A stretch of 64,000 bases of DNA, taken from assembly GCA_020832285.1 (NCBI GenBank), contig JAFIFB010000091.1, forward strand, positions 1-64,000, read 5' to 3'. How positions within the stretch are numbered: the first letter of the stretch is position 1; each line of letters starts with the position of its first letter. Positions 8,386 to 20,155 of this stretch are shown piece by piece. This DNA comes from Balneolaceae bacterium (GTDB lineage: Bacteria > Bacteroidota > Rhodothermia > Balneolales > Balneolaceae). A program made the translations under genes and the position numbers. Under the pieces are notes generated by a model. It worked only from the letters and a program-made list of their open reading frames with translations. It searched no databases and was not told where the DNA came from.

Positions 8386-9552
8386 ATGAGTAACTCCAAA
8401 AACGACAACGAGTCCCGGCGAGGTCATCGTCGCGAACGTGAGCGAACACGGGTTCCGGCCCGCAGAGGAGGTGAGGACCAAAACAGGCCGGGAAGAACCA
8501 TTATTCGTGACCACCGGAACCGGGAACCCTCCCCGAGGGTCGCTGACATCGACTGGCAGCCAACTGTACTTACCCCGGTTTTTTACGGAGTTGCCGAATT
8601 TGCGAATGAACCTCATTTACCTGGCGAACTTCACGTTTTCTATCCAAGTCTTGACGGAGCGGTTGCCGGAGCGAAACTTCTCACTGCACCTGAACGATAT
8701 CCATTAATCATATTCCTTCATGGAAATTGCAATGAGCCTGCCCACTATAAACGCTGGTACCGACTACCTGCTGCGCTCGCCCGGTCCGGCTACATTGTAG
8801 CCGTCCCCGATCTGCCGAACATTCGGGAAGGCAATCCTCCCTGGGACGAAGATAACAATGATCATCAACTTGTAATCTTAACCCTTAGCTGGCTTCGTAA
8901 TCGTTCTGAGTTCAGTGATTCGCTGACTTCGCGGGAAATCGGAATTATAGGGCACTCCTTTGGCGCACTTCTGGGTGGCGATATGGTGCGCCGGATCCGG
9001 GGAAGCCGAGTGACTCACCGATACCCGTACATGTCGCTCAGTGGGGTCTGGCGCCAATGGCGGGAGTTTCCGTTCGATGAACTGCTCACACCCTCATTAT
9101 TCGCATGGGGCACTGCAGCTGACCCGGGATCCGAAATCTATGCCCAGTTGATCACACCGGAGGGGAATGATGTTCTTTGGAATCAGATCCCGGCACCAAA
9201 ACACTATCTAGAGTTCAATGGCACACATCACTGGGACTGGCTTCCGGCAGGAACCGAAAGTTCCTGTGGCTTGACGGATGAGAGAGGGCCTTGTGATCTG
9301 GCCATGCCTCTGGCAGCAGACTTCGCCTGCACCTTCTTCAATCGCTATTTACCGCCCCCCGGGACTGACGTTGCGGAAAAGATAGGAGACAACCTGGTTG
9401 CCCCTCCGCTTGATCTCAACAAGGAGCAGGAATTTTTCGCGGGTGGTCATCTCGTGGGAATGACAAGCGTCAATGATCGTGCCGGGTGCGCGGTATCACA
9501 TAACTGGGAACTGTCCCGGGGCGGTTCGGACAAAATCAGGCTTGGTCCGTAA
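8386..9552 (+). CDS. Alpha/beta hydrolase with basic RDHR-containing N-terminal tail
   Basis: The 388-residue protein has a 50-residue arginine-rich, low-complexity N-terminus (RRGHRRERERTRVPARRGG) ending in RTIIRDHRNREPSPRV, then an alpha/beta hydrolase fold of the chlorophyllase/PET-hydrolase-like class: oxyanion strand PLIIFLHGNCNEPAHY (residues about 106-121), nucleophile elbow GHSFG with Ser191, a late acid near WGTAADPGS, and His in NGTHHWDWLP. It probably cleaves an ester. There is no signal peptide, so it is likely cytoplasmic unless the tail directs export. The RDHRN peptide is shared with the papain-like protein at 12332, which carries five RDHR copies. The substrate is unknown. Confidence 0.8.
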   Translation: MSNSKNDNESRRGHRRERERTRVPARRGGEDQNRPGRTIIRDHRNREPSPRVADIDWQPTVLTPVFYGVAEFANEPHLPGELHVFYPSLDGAVAGAKLLTAPERYPLIIFLHGNCNEPAHYKRWYRLPAALARSGYIVAVPDLPNIREGNPPWDEDNNDHQLVILTLSWLRNRSEFSDSLTSREIGIIGHSFGALLGGDMVRRIRGSRVTHRYPYMSLSGVWRQWREFPFDELLTPSLFAWGTAADPGSEIYAQLITPEGNDVLWNQIPAPKHYLEFNGTHHWDWLPAGTESSCGLTDERGPCDLAMPLAADFACTFFNRYLPPPGTDVAEKIGDNLVAPPLDLNKEQEFFAGGHLVGMTSVNDRAGCAVSHNWELSRGGSDKIRLGP

Positions 9553-9683
9553 ACCATATGCAGGATCAGCAGATTATGGGCCCCTTCAGTGTTCAATGTA
9601 ACCGTATTAAGAACCCTTTTTGGTCTGATAAAGGTAGATTATACGCCAAAATCACAGAAAACAAACAACCTTTTGTTAATTGC

Positions 9684-10508
9684 ATGAAAGAACTGAAAGA
9701 ACGCAACGCACTTTTAACCGGAGCATCGAGAGGCCTGGGTGTTCACATAGCCCGCGCACTTGCAAAGGAAGGTGTGAATCTGGCGCTCACCGCCCGATCC
9801 GTTGATGCACTTGAACAGTTACGGGAAGAGGTCATTTCACACAACATAAAAGCAGTTGCCATTCCGGCTGACCTGTCTGATACAGAGCAGGTTACGACCC
9901 TTGAAGATAAGGTTGAGGACAAACTTGGCCCGATAGATATCCTTATCAATAATGCGGGGATTGAATGGGCCACACCATTCAGGAATTATTCACCTCAGGA
10001 ACTTCAAAAAATGATACAGGTGAATTTTACAGCACCGATGCTTCTCACTCGTTTCGTTCTCCCGGGAATGCTTGATCGCGGCCGTGGACATATCGTAAAT
10101 ATGTCGTCTCTCGCCGGGAAAGCCGGTTTCCCATACCAAACTCCTTACGCCTCAACTAAGGCGGGTTTGGTCATGTTCACAAACTCGCTTCGAATGGAGC
10201 TTGATGACACGCCGGTTGGGGTGTCGGTGATCTGCCCCGGATTTGTTGCTGAGGACGGGATGTATGCCGAGATGGAGAAAAGAGCCGGCCCCGCACCCCG
10301 GCTTCTGAAACCAACAACTCCAGATAAAGTAGCCTCTGCCGTAATTAAAGCGATCAAAAAGGATAAGGCCGAGATCCTCGTGAGCGCACTTCCAGTACGG
10401 CCGGCATTTATTATTCAGGAAATCTTTCCCGGAATTAAAAACACTCTCAATAAAGTATTAGGAGCTACCGCTTATGCAGAGAAAATCTCTGATCGGCAAT
10501 CGGAGTGA
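9684..10508 (+). CDS. Short-chain dehydrogenase/reductase
   Basis: A classical SDR of about 274 residues from ATG 9684. The frame is open back to ATG 9558, but the added 42 residues do not resemble the family and the glycine motif should lie close to the N-terminus. NAD(P) binding motif TGASRGLG, structural NNAG, and the catalytic Ser-Tyr-Lys set in SSLAGKAGFPYQTPYASTKAG are all present. A basic residue in SRG suggests NADPH preference. It oxidises or reduces a carbonyl/alcohol of unknown identity. The gene follows the hydrolase on the same strand by about 130 bases, so cotranscription is possible. Confidence 0.88.
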   Translation: MKELKERNALLTGASRGLGVHIARALAKEGVNLALTARSVDALEQLREEVISHNIKAVAIPADLSDTEQVTTLEDKVEDKLGPIDILINNAGIEWATPFRNYSPQELQKMIQVNFTAPMLLTRFVLPGMLDRGRGHIVNMSSLAGKAGFPYQTPYASTKAGLVMFTNSLRMELDDTPVGVSVICPGFVAEDGMYAEMEKRAGPAPRLLKPTTPDKVASAVIKAIKKDKAEILVSALPVRPAFIIQEIFPGIKNTLNKVLGATAYAEKISDRQSE

Positions 10509-10683
10509 GATCGTTCATAAACACTACTCTGAACTTGAAACAGAGAGTTCATTTTTCATTCTCAGCAGGTGGCCTAATGATCTGAAATTCGCAATATTTC
10601 ACAGACATTGATGCGATAAGTACACTTTTTCGGCTTTTTACTATATAACCGCATAATACAGAATCAGCCCAAAGAAAAAACCT

Positions 10684-11247
10684 ATGGCAGACTCAAAAAA
10701 ACTCAAAATATCCCACGAACGGGTTAAAAAACTGTTAACGATCAAGCCGGAAAAAGGGCAGTACACTACCACAACCAAAGTGCGGGTGCGCGACGGAACT
10801 ACCTGTGATGTGAAACACAAACACTGGACATTTACCGCTGATGTTGGTGAGATGGATGGCGGTAACGATGCCGGTCCGGGTCCAAGTGTTTTACAGCGTG
10901 GTGCGCTTGGAAGTTGTCTGGCCATCGGGTACGTGAAATGGGCTGCGGTTTTGGATGTACCTATTGATAGCATTGAAGTAGATGTGGAAGCCGATGTCGA
11001 CGCCCGCGGTACCTATGGCCTGGATGAAGTTGAGCCGGGATATAAGGGACTGAGTTATAAAGTTTACATTAACAGCCCGGCTTCAGAAGAGGAGGTCATG
11101 AAGGTGATTGAAGAAGCCGACAAACACAGCCCATTGCTTGCGGATTTTTTGAATCCGGTAAAGGTGGATAGGGAGGTAAAAATAGTTAATAGGCAGAAGG
11201 CAAAAGTGAAAAATCCCTCATATGCTAAAGCTTCGGAGGGCAAGTAA
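10684..11247 (+). CDS. OsmC family protein
   Basis: The 187-residue protein has the OsmC/Ohr fold: an N-terminal strand region, then GPSVLQRGALGSCLAIGYVKWA with the helix-borne redox Cys, VDVEADVDARGTYG, and the C-terminal strand-helix VMKVIEEADKHSPLLADF. Members reduce organic hydroperoxides, but the second active Cys of Ohr/OsmC (usually in a CP motif on the long helix) is replaced here, as the helix reads ADKHSPLLADF, so this belongs to the single-cysteine OsmC-like group. The final residues KNPSYAKASEGK are encoded by an interspersed DNA repeat that overlaps the gene end. Confidence 0.83.
   Translation: MADSKKLKISHERVKKLLTIKPEKGQYTTTTKVRVRDGTTCDVKHKHWTFTADVGEMDGGNDAGPGPSVLQRGALGSCLAIGYVKWAAVLDVPIDSIEVDVEADVDARGTYGLDEVEPGYKGLSYKVYINSPASEEEVMKVIEEADKHSPLLADFLNPVKVDREVKIVNRQKAKVKNPSYAKASEGK
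11214..11245 (+). repeat. Interspersed repeat fused to the osmC-like gene end
   Basis: The bases encoding NPSYAKASEGK contain CCCTC...GAGGG arms around GCTAAAGCTTC. I recognise the peptide SYAKASEGK (and its antisense LPSEALA) as the translation of a short repeat found at gene ends in unrelated bacteria. It replaces the natural C-terminus. Only one copy was noticed in this window. Confidence 0.5.
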
Positions 11248-11249
11248 GC

Positions 11250-11305
11250 TGTAGACCTGTCAGCGTTCGGAAGATCCTGACAGTGTCTGGTTTTAACGGG
11301 CAAAT
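11250..11305 (+). repeat. CTGACAG-type interspersed repeat, copy near 11.25 kb
   Basis: The stretch from GACCTGTCAGCGTT through GATCCTGACAGTG to GGTTTTAAC resembles the block at 54,246-54,387, which has ACCTGACAGC, AACGCTGTCAGATCC and TGCTGACAGGTTTTAACC. The copies are degenerate. No coding capacity is evident. Confidence 0.45.
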
Positions 11306-11432
11306 TTTAAATCAACGGCATTCTTGAAACCGGACTTTGGCAGGATTCACTCCCAAAAAGCATGGGAGCGAAACTCGGCCAGGTCCTGTATAATCTCACG
11401 ACTCTATACTCATGACTAAAATCTAAGACAAA

Positions 11433-12251
11433 ATGGAACCAAGATTACAACGACGTGTACAGCGCTACGGCTGGGATAAAGCCGCTAAATATTATGATGA
11501 TTCCTGGAAACAACAATTAAAACCTGCTCAGGATAAACTTCTGGAAATGGCCGCTCTTAAACCTGGAGAAAAAGTATTGGAAACTTCCTGCGGGACCGGA
11601 CTTATTACTATCCGTGCGGCAAAACAGATCCAACCCGATGGACAGCTGATTGCTACAGATATTTCTGACAAGATGGTTGAAATATCAGAAGAACTGGCAA
11701 AACAATACCAGCTATCTAATATAACCCTCAAACGTATGGATGCTGAGAACCTTGACCTTGAGGACGACCAGTTTGATGCCGCAATCTGTGGACTTGGATT
11801 GATGTATTTTCCAAATCCCGTGCAGGGACTGAAAGAGATGTACCGGGTTCTAAAACCCGGAGGAAGAGCAGCGGTTGTAATTTGGGGAGAACGAAAAAAT
11901 TGCGGCTGGGCTGATATTTTTTCGATTGTGGATAAACGGGTAGCTTCTGAAGTATGCCCAATGTTCTTTCAGCAAGGAACCGGTGATACTCTCGAATCAT
12001 CAATGAAAACCTCTGGATTTGAGCAGATCCAAACACACCGATTTAGTAGAAAAATAACCTTTTCATCACCTGAAATGGCTGTTACAGCTGCATTTGCCGG
12101 TGGCCCTGTAGCTCTTGCCTATCGGAAGTTTGATGAGGAAACAAAAGAATCAGCACATAAAGAGTATCTGGATTCCATTTCAGAATTCAGACAAAACGGC
12201 GAATATGATATACCGGGGGAGTTTGTAGTCACCCTGGGTTTAAAACACTGA
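11433..12251 (+). CDS. Class I SAM-dependent methyltransferase
   Basis: A 272-residue cytoplasmic methyltransferase: N-terminal helix RYGWDKAAKYYDDSW, motif I KVLETSCGTGLITIRAA, post-I acidic residue in LIATDISDKMVEISEE, motif II DDQFDAAICGLGLMYF and motif III YRVLKPGGRAAVVIW. The Asp to Ser change in motif I (LETSCGTG rather than LDxGCGTG) is mild. The domain layout is the same as the protein at 4412, but the two are too divergent for a recent duplication. No operon partner is obvious, with gaps of 185 bases before and 80 after. The substrate is unknown. Confidence 0.83.
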   Translation: MEPRLQRRVQRYGWDKAAKYYDDSWKQQLKPAQDKLLEMAALKPGEKVLETSCGTGLITIRAAKQIQPDGQLIATDISDKMVEISEELAKQYQLSNITLKRMDAENLDLEDDQFDAAICGLGLMYFPNPVQGLKEMYRVLKPGGRAAVVIWGERKNCGWADIFSIVDKRVASEVCPMFFQQGTGDTLESSMKTSGFEQIQTHRFSRKITFSSPEMAVTAAFAGGPVALAYRKFDEETKESAHKEYLDSISEFRQNGEYDIPGEFVVTLGLKH

Positions 12252-12331
12252 TTATCATTCCCTTTTATGAAAGATGAGCAGGAAATCCGTCATTAATATT
12301 TAATTATTTTTAATATAGTCAAGGAGATAAT

Positions 12332-13297
12332 ATGAAAAGAACAAACTTTGAACCCGCAAAACACGCATTCAGATTTGAAAATACGTTTGAAAACCAGGTG
12401 AAAGTATTCGGGCTTAGCAGTATTCCGTGGATAGGCAGCGCTTTTGAAATGGAAACAAATGGACTCTGCGGAGGAATGGCGTTTTCTGCCCTCGATTACT
12501 ACCACTCGAACCGTCCAACACCTGATGTTACTTCACCCAACTCAATGCTGAGAGAATATCTGCTGAAACGTCAGTTAGATAGTTTCAAATACAGAGATAG
12601 CTGGAGGTTTTACAGATGGACCCGAAGAAGTAACAGCACTATTGTTCCCAAAACACTGGAGAATGAAATTCCAAAAGCCAAGAAGTCCATAGACAGTGGA
12701 AACCCGGTAGTACTTGGCCTGGTAGGAGCAACCAGAGTCAGAGATATTGGCGATGACAATCACCAGGTAGTCTGTTACGGATATAGTGAAGACTCGTCTG
12801 GAAAAACAACACTCTACGTATATGACCCCAACTGTCCGCCAAGCGGAAATTTTTCTGGTGAGCTGGAACTCATTCCATTTACTCACGAAAGTTCCGGCGG
12901 TGGTGGTGGATCAGACAATCCTGGAGATCCATCCGGGCCTGTCCAGAACCTTTCAGTTACCTCAGACTCACCGGAATATAACCGGTTCAGGATTAAACGT
13001 TCCGATGCAGGAAAAAACGACTCCATCTGGAGGGGCTTTTTTGTACAACGCTACAGTAAGAGATCGAATCCACCTGTCATCAGGAGTTCAGATCGTGATG
13101 ACCAGCGCAGAACGGTCCGGGATCACCGAAATGAGAAAAGAAGAGATCATCGCGACCGGGACAGCGGACCGCGGGTCCGGGATCATCGTAAAGAAGGTTC
13201 CGAAAATAGTGGAACTGTCAGGCGGGACCACAGAAATCAAAATACCGGCAGCGTGAATCCAAATCCAAATACCAGAGATCACCGTCAGAAAAATTAA
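12332..13297 (+). CDS. Papain-like cysteine-protease-fold protein with RDHR repeat tail
   Basis: The 321-residue protein starts at an ATG preceded by AAGGAGATAAT. Residues 40-170 look like a papain/C39-type fold: NGLCGGMAF with candidate nucleophile Cys46, DDNHQVVCYGY with His144, and VYDPNCP with Asp165 as third residue. A glycine-rich linker (188-194) leads to a small domain ending SIWRGFFVQRYSKR. The last 70 residues are arginine/histidine-rich with RDHR at 263-266, 271-274, 283-286, 298-301 and 315-318. No signal peptide is seen. The same RDHRN motif occurs in the alpha/beta hydrolase at 8386. The protease activity is inferred; the tail function is unknown. Confidence 0.65.
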   Translation: MKRTNFEPAKHAFRFENTFENQVKVFGLSSIPWIGSAFEMETNGLCGGMAFSALDYYHSNRPTPDVTSPNSMLREYLLKRQLDSFKYRDSWRFYRWTRRSNSTIVPKTLENEIPKAKKSIDSGNPVVLGLVGATRVRDIGDDNHQVVCYGYSEDSSGKTTLYVYDPNCPPSGNFSGELELIPFTHESSGGGGGSDNPGDPSGPVQNLSVTSDSPEYNRFRIKRSDAGKNDSIWRGFFVQRYSKRSNPPVIRSSDRDDQRRTVRDHRNEKRRDHRDRDSGPRVRDHRKEGSENSGTVRRDHRNQNTGSVNPNPNTRDHRQKN

Positions 13298-13320
13298 AGC
13301 CTGATATTTCCTGTTGCCGT

Positions 13321-13395
13321 GTCATCGGATGAGTCGATCCGGGATCATCCCAATCATTTAAATGATATCATTATTTGATAAGCTCGTCCGATGAC
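13321..13395. repeat. 75-base inverted-repeat element (MITE/REP-like), copy 1
   Basis: The element begins GTCATCGGATGA and ends TCGTCCGATGAC, 12-base arms that pair with one mismatch. Inside it GTCGATCCGGGATCATCC follows the left arm. A second copy in opposite orientation lies at 54,434-54,506. It sits between the papain-like gene and the end of gyrA. Confidence 0.75.
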
Positions 13396-13540
13396 TTGCC
13401 CGTCATTTTATCTTAGACACTACACTATCGTAAGAATCTGGTGACTTATAATCGTTATGGATTGCTGAGAAAAAAATATCTTGGTGATCTATCCTGGACA
13501 GTAGAATAAAACAGAACTGATCACCTGCTTTCAACCCACT

Positions 13541-16006
13541 TTATACCTTCGGGGCTTCATCTTCATCATCTTCATTCACAACACGAGTAATCGCTGCAAT
13601 TTTACCATCATCATCGAGACGCATAATCCGAACACCCTGCGTATTCCGGCCCATTGTCCGGATTCCTTTGCACTGCATACGGATTACTTTTCCACGTTCG
13701 GTAATCACCATCAGATCATCAGCGTCAGACACTTCTTTCAGGGCAATAAGGTTGCCGGTTTTTGGCGTCACCTTCAGCGTAATAACTCCTTTACCGCCCC
13801 GGCTCTGCTCTCTGTAATCATCCACAAGAGAGCGTTTGCCATATCCGTTTTCAGATATGGCCAAGACAGTAGCTTCGTGTGTATTTTTAATGACGACCAT
13901 GTCCACAAGCTCATCACCTTTGCCAAGATTCATTCCCCTGACGCCTGATGTATTTCGACCCATGTCGCGAACATCACTTTCGTGGAAGCGAATGGCACGG
14001 CCTTTTTTATTAGCCAAAATAATATTGCTTTCGCCATCGGTTAATGCAGCACCCAGCAGGCTGTCGTCATCACGGATGTTGATTGCAATAATTCCATCAC
14101 GGCGCGGACGGCTGTAAGCTTCGAGTGTGGTTTTTTTCACCTGTCCCTGCTTAGTTGCCATAATAATGGAATGACTGTTGATATACTCCTCATCTTCCAG
14201 AGTTTTTACAGGTACAAATGTCTTGATACTGTCATCTTTTTGAATGTCAATCATGTTGACAATTGCACGGCCTCTCGACAGTCGTGAACCTTCCGGAATC
14301 TCATAAACCTTCAGCCAGTAACAGTTTCCTTTTTCGGTAAAAAAGAGAATATAATTGTGGTTTGTTGCTACGAACAGATGTTCCACATACTCATCATCGC
14401 GGGTGGTGGTGCCTTTCATGCCCTTGCCTCCTCTTCGCTGGCGTCGATATCCGCTCACCGGCATTCGTTTGATGAATCCTTTATTCGAAATCGTAACCAC
14501 AACATCCTCATCAGCGATCATATCTTCGATACTGAAATCTTCTGCTGAATATACAATCTGTGTTCGCCTTTCATCACCGTATCGGCCTTTCAGTTCCAGA
14601 AGTTCCTCTTTGATGATTTCGTTTTGCCTTTCACGATTCGATAATATTTTTCTGTACTCAGCAATTTTATCTACTATATCGCGGTACTCCTGATCTACTT
14701 TTTCCCTTTCAAGACCGGTAAGTTTTTGAAGACGCATATCCAGAATGGCTTTGGCCTGGATGTCGGTCAGAGCAAACTTTCTTCGAAGTTCATTATTTGC
14801 TTCCTGAGGGTTACTTGAAGCACGAATGGTTTTAATCACTTCATCGAGGTTATCGAGAGCTATTTTCAGTCCCTCTAAAATATGTGCCCGTGACTCGGCC
14901 TGATCCAGGTCATAAATAGTCCGGCGAATTATAACCTCTACCCTGTGTTCAATAAACCGTTCAATCAGCTCTTTAAGTGCCATTACCTTTGGCCGCCCTT
15001 TCACCAGGGCAAGGTTTATAACACCAAATGTTTGCTGCATTTGAGTGTACTTGTATAGCTGGTTCAGCACTATCCCGGCATTGGCAGATCTCTTCAGAAT
15101 AATTACAATTCGCATACCGTCACGATCCGATTCATCCCGAATCTCCGATATCTCGGTAATCTTCTCATTATTTACCAGGTCCGCAATTTTTTCGATCAGT
15201 GTTGCTTTGTTTACCTGGTATGGTATTTCAGTTACAACAATTTGCTCACGGTTATTTCGCAGTTCTTCAACATTAGCCCTGGCACGCATGGTAATTTTTC
15301 CGCGGCCGGTGGCATAAGCTTCCTTCACCCCTTCATATCCATAAATAATACCGCCTGTTGGAAAATCCGGAGCGGTGATATGCTTCATCAGTTCCTTAAC
15401 TTCTATTTCAGGATTTTCAATATAGGCGATGGTTCCATCAACTACTTCCGTTAAGTTATGAGGCGGCATGTTTGTTGCCATTCCCACGGCAATCCCGGAT
15501 GCTCCGTTCAGTAGCAAATTTGGGAGCATGGATGGCAAAACGGTTGGCTCGGTAAGCGTGTCATCAAAGTTGTACTGGTAATCTACTGTCTCCTTGTTGA
15601 TATCTGTAAGAAGTTCCTCGGCAATGCGCTGCATCCGAACCTCCGTATAACGCATAGCCGCTGCGGAGTCACCATCAACTGAACCAAAGTTACCCTGTCC
15701 GTCTACCAGCGGATATCTCAGCGAGAATTCCTGTACCATCCGAACAATAGCATCATACACAGAACTGTCACCATGCGGGTGATACTTACCTAAGACTTCA
15801 CCGACTATACGTGCACTTTTTTTGTAATTACGGTTATGAAGCATTCCCAGGTCACTCATTCCGTAAAGCACTCTTCTGTGAACCGGCTTCAGGCCATCAC
15901 GAACATCAGGAAGAGCACGTGATACAATAACCGACATCGAATAATCGATGTAAGATGATTGCATCTCGTCTTCAATAGTAATAGGAATAATTTTTTCTCT
16001 GGCCAT
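13541..16006 (-). CDS. gyrA: DNA gyrase subunit A
   Basis: GyrA of 821 residues. The DNA breakage-reunion domain begins [20 protein letters not shown]; the quinolone-resistance region reads [16 protein letters not shown] (about residues 74-88) with the usual serines and the catalytic Tyr is Tyr120 in [10 protein letters not shown]. The GyrA box QRRGGKG that wraps DNA occurs near residue 530, followed by six beta-pinwheel blades and an acidic tail (DEDDEDEAP-like). It works as A2B2 with GyrB to supercoil DNA using ATP. It lies 142 bases downstream of gyrB on the same strand, so the two probably form one transcription unit. Confidence 0.98.
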   Translation of the reverse strand: MAREKIIPITIEDEMQSSYIDYSMSVIVSRALPDVRDGLKPVHRRVLYGMSDLGMLHNRNYKKSARIVGEVLGKYHPHGDSSVYDAIVRMVQEFSLRYPLVDGQGNFGSVDGDSAAAMRYTEVRMQRIAEELLTDINKETVDYQYNFDDTLTEPTVLPSMLPNLLLNGASGIAVGMATNMPPHNLTEVVDGTIAYIENPEIEVKELMKHITAPDFPTGGIIYGYEGVKEAYATGRGKITMRARANVEELRNNREQIVVTEIPYQVNKATLIEKIADLVNNEKITEISEIRDESDRDGMRIVIILKRSANAGIVLNQLYKYTQMQQTFGVINLALVKGRPKVMALKELIERFIEHRVEVIIRRTIYDLDQAESRAHILEGLKIALDNLDEVIKTIRASSNPQEANNELRRKFALTDIQAKAILDMRLQKLTGLEREKVDQEYRDIVDKIAEYRKILSNRERQNEIIKEELLELKGRYGDERRTQIVYSAEDFSIEDMIADEDVVVTISNKGFIKRMPVSGYRRQRRGGKGMKGTTTRDDEYVEHLFVATNHNYILFFTEKGNCYWLKVYEIPEGSRLSRGRAIVNMIDIQKDDSIKTFVPVKTLEDEEYINSHSIIMATKQGQVKKTTLEAYSRPRRDGIIAINIRDDDSLLGAALTDGESNIILANKKGRAIRFHESDVRDMGRNTSGVRGMNLGKGDELVDMVVIKNTHEATVLAISENGYGKRSLVDDYREQSRGGKGVITLKVTPKTGNLIALKEVSDADDLMVITERGKVIRMQCKGIRTMGRNTQGVRIMRLDDDGKIAAITRVVNEDDEDEAPKV

Positions 16007-16148
16007 ATCAAATAGTATTGAGCAGTAAGTCTTGTGTTATGATATTAAAATGAATGTCTGTGTGATACATAGATAGAAGGCAAATAGAGAAACTGTGGCA
16101 ATCACTGATTTCACTTTTGCTCCTGATCATGCTTTTCACTTCTAACTT

Positions 16149-18690
<2,542 letters not shown>

Positions 18691-20031
18691 ATGTTTGAAG
18701 ATTTGTCTTCTAAAATAGAATCAGCTGTACAGTCCCTGAAAGGGCAATCCCGTATCACCGATGTGAATATCGCTGAAACCGTTCGCGAAATTCGCCGCGC
18801 TCTCCTTGATGCAGATGTGAACCTCGAAGTAGCCCGTAAGTTCACCAACGATATCAAAGAAACTGTAATGGGTTCTGATGTTCTGACCAGCGTAAACCCC
18901 GGTCAGCAATTCACCAAAATCGTTTATGACGAAATGGTGAAAATTCTCGGTGAGGAACGATCGGATCTTTCTGTTGCGCACACCCCTCCCACTGTTATTT
19001 TAATTGCTGGTTTGCAGGGTTCGGGAAAAACAACCTTTGCAGCCAAACTTGCTCGATACCTTAAAAAAGAAAATAACCGCAATCCCATTCTTGCTGCGGC
19101 TGATGTATACCGCCCGGCTGCTATCAATCAGTTAAAAACACTTGCCGGTGAAATTGAAGTCCCGGTCTACTCTATAGAGCAAAAAGATGCAGTACGTGTT
19201 GCCAAAGAAGCTGTTTCGATGGCTAAAAGTCTGGCGCTCGATACCGTTATAATTGATACAGCCGGCCGCATGCACGTTGATGAAAAGATGATGGATGAAG
19301 TTGCGGAAATCAAAAAGGCGGTAAACCCCGACGAAATTCTTTTTGTGGTGGATGCCATGACCGGCCAGGATGCCGTTAATACTGCAAAAGCATTCAACGA
19401 AACGATCAATTTCGATGGAGTAGTGCTCTCTAAAATGGATGGCGATACCCGCGGTGGTGCAGCTCTTTCGATTCGATCGGTTGTTCAAAAGCCAATTAAA
19501 TTTATGAGCACCGGTGAGAAACTGGATGCTCTTTCCCCCTTCTACCCCGATCGCCTTGCCCAGCGGATTCTTGGAATGGGCGATGTTGTTTCCCTGGTTG
19601 AAAAAGCCCAAAAAGAATTTGATGAAAAACAGGCTGAACAACTGCAGAAAAAGATCCGCTCTGACAAGTTTGACCTTGAGGATTTTTACGAGCAGATTCA
19701 GAAAATTAAAAAAATGGGCAGTATCTCAGACTTGGTAGGGATGATTCCCGGTGCCAATAAGGCTGTACAAGATGCCGATCTGAGTGAAGATACATTTAAA
19801 CCGATTGAAGCCATTATCAGCTCGATGACTCCGGAGGAGCGGCAAAACCCTGACCTTTTAAATGGAAGCCGACGCCGCAGAATTGCGAAAGGATCCGGAA
19901 CAACTGTAAGGGAAATTAACGAACTCATCAAACAATTTACCCAGATGAAAAAGATGATGAAGACAATGGGTAAAATGAACCAGATGGGCCGGGCTATGGA
20001 AGGGCTTAAAAATTTACCCTTTGGAAAATAG
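18691..20031 (+). CDS. ffh: Signal recognition particle protein Ffh (SRP54)
   Basis: A 446-residue SRP GTPase. The N domain (residues 1-95) leads to the G domain with P-loop GLQGSGKTT (107-115), AADVYRPAAINQL, DTAGRMH and SKMDGDTRGGAALS. The M domain is methionine-rich and carries the 4.5S RNA-binding helices MTPEERQNPDLLNGSRRRRIAKGSG followed by QMKKMMKTMGKMNQMGRAM, which binds signal sequences. It targets nascent membrane and secreted proteins to FtsY at the membrane. It leads the ffh-rpsP-rimM-trmD-rplS block, an order conserved widely among bacteria. Confidence 0.98.
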   Translation: MFEDLSSKIESAVQSLKGQSRITDVNIAETVREIRRALLDADVNLEVARKFTNDIKETVMGSDVLTSVNPGQQFTKIVYDEMVKILGEERSDLSVAHTPPTVILIAGLQGSGKTTFAAKLARYLKKENNRNPILAAADVYRPAAINQLKTLAGEIEVPVYSIEQKDAVRVAKEAVSMAKSLALDTVIIDTAGRMHVDEKMMDEVAEIKKAVNPDEILFVVDAMTGQDAVNTAKAFNETINFDGVVLSKMDGDTRGGAALSIRSVVQKPIKFMSTGEKLDALSPFYPDRLAQRILGMGDVVSLVEKAQKEFDEKQAEQLQKKIRSDKFDLEDFYEQIQKIKKMGSISDLVGMIPGANKAVQDADLSEDTFKPIEAIISSMTPEERQNPDLLNGSRRRRIAKGSGTTVREINELIKQFTQMKKMMKTMGKMNQMGRAMEGLKNLPFGK

Positions 20032-20042
20032 CCCATTGATTG

Positions 20043-20070
20043 TTTGAAATTTTAATACAGGTATTTCAAA
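20043..20070 (+). repeat. Inverted repeat in the ffh-rpsP gap
   Basis: TTTGAAAT at 20,043-20,050 pairs with ATTTCAAA at 20,063-20,070 around a 12-base loop. It has no T-run after it, so it is a weak or attenuating terminator at best, or an S16 autoregulatory element; neither can be decided from sequence. Confidence 0.35.
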
Positions 20071-20155
20071 TAGCCAGTTTTTAAAATTTTTCTATTTCAA
20101 TTAATACTGAAACTTAAAGAACATAAAAAACCTAAAATAACACAGGACTAAACAA

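Noticed and set aside
12786-13256. 156-codon second-frame ORF over the RDHR tail
   Set aside because: It overlaps the papain-like gene fully; the main frame keeps repeated RDHR motifs whereas this one has no recognisable features.
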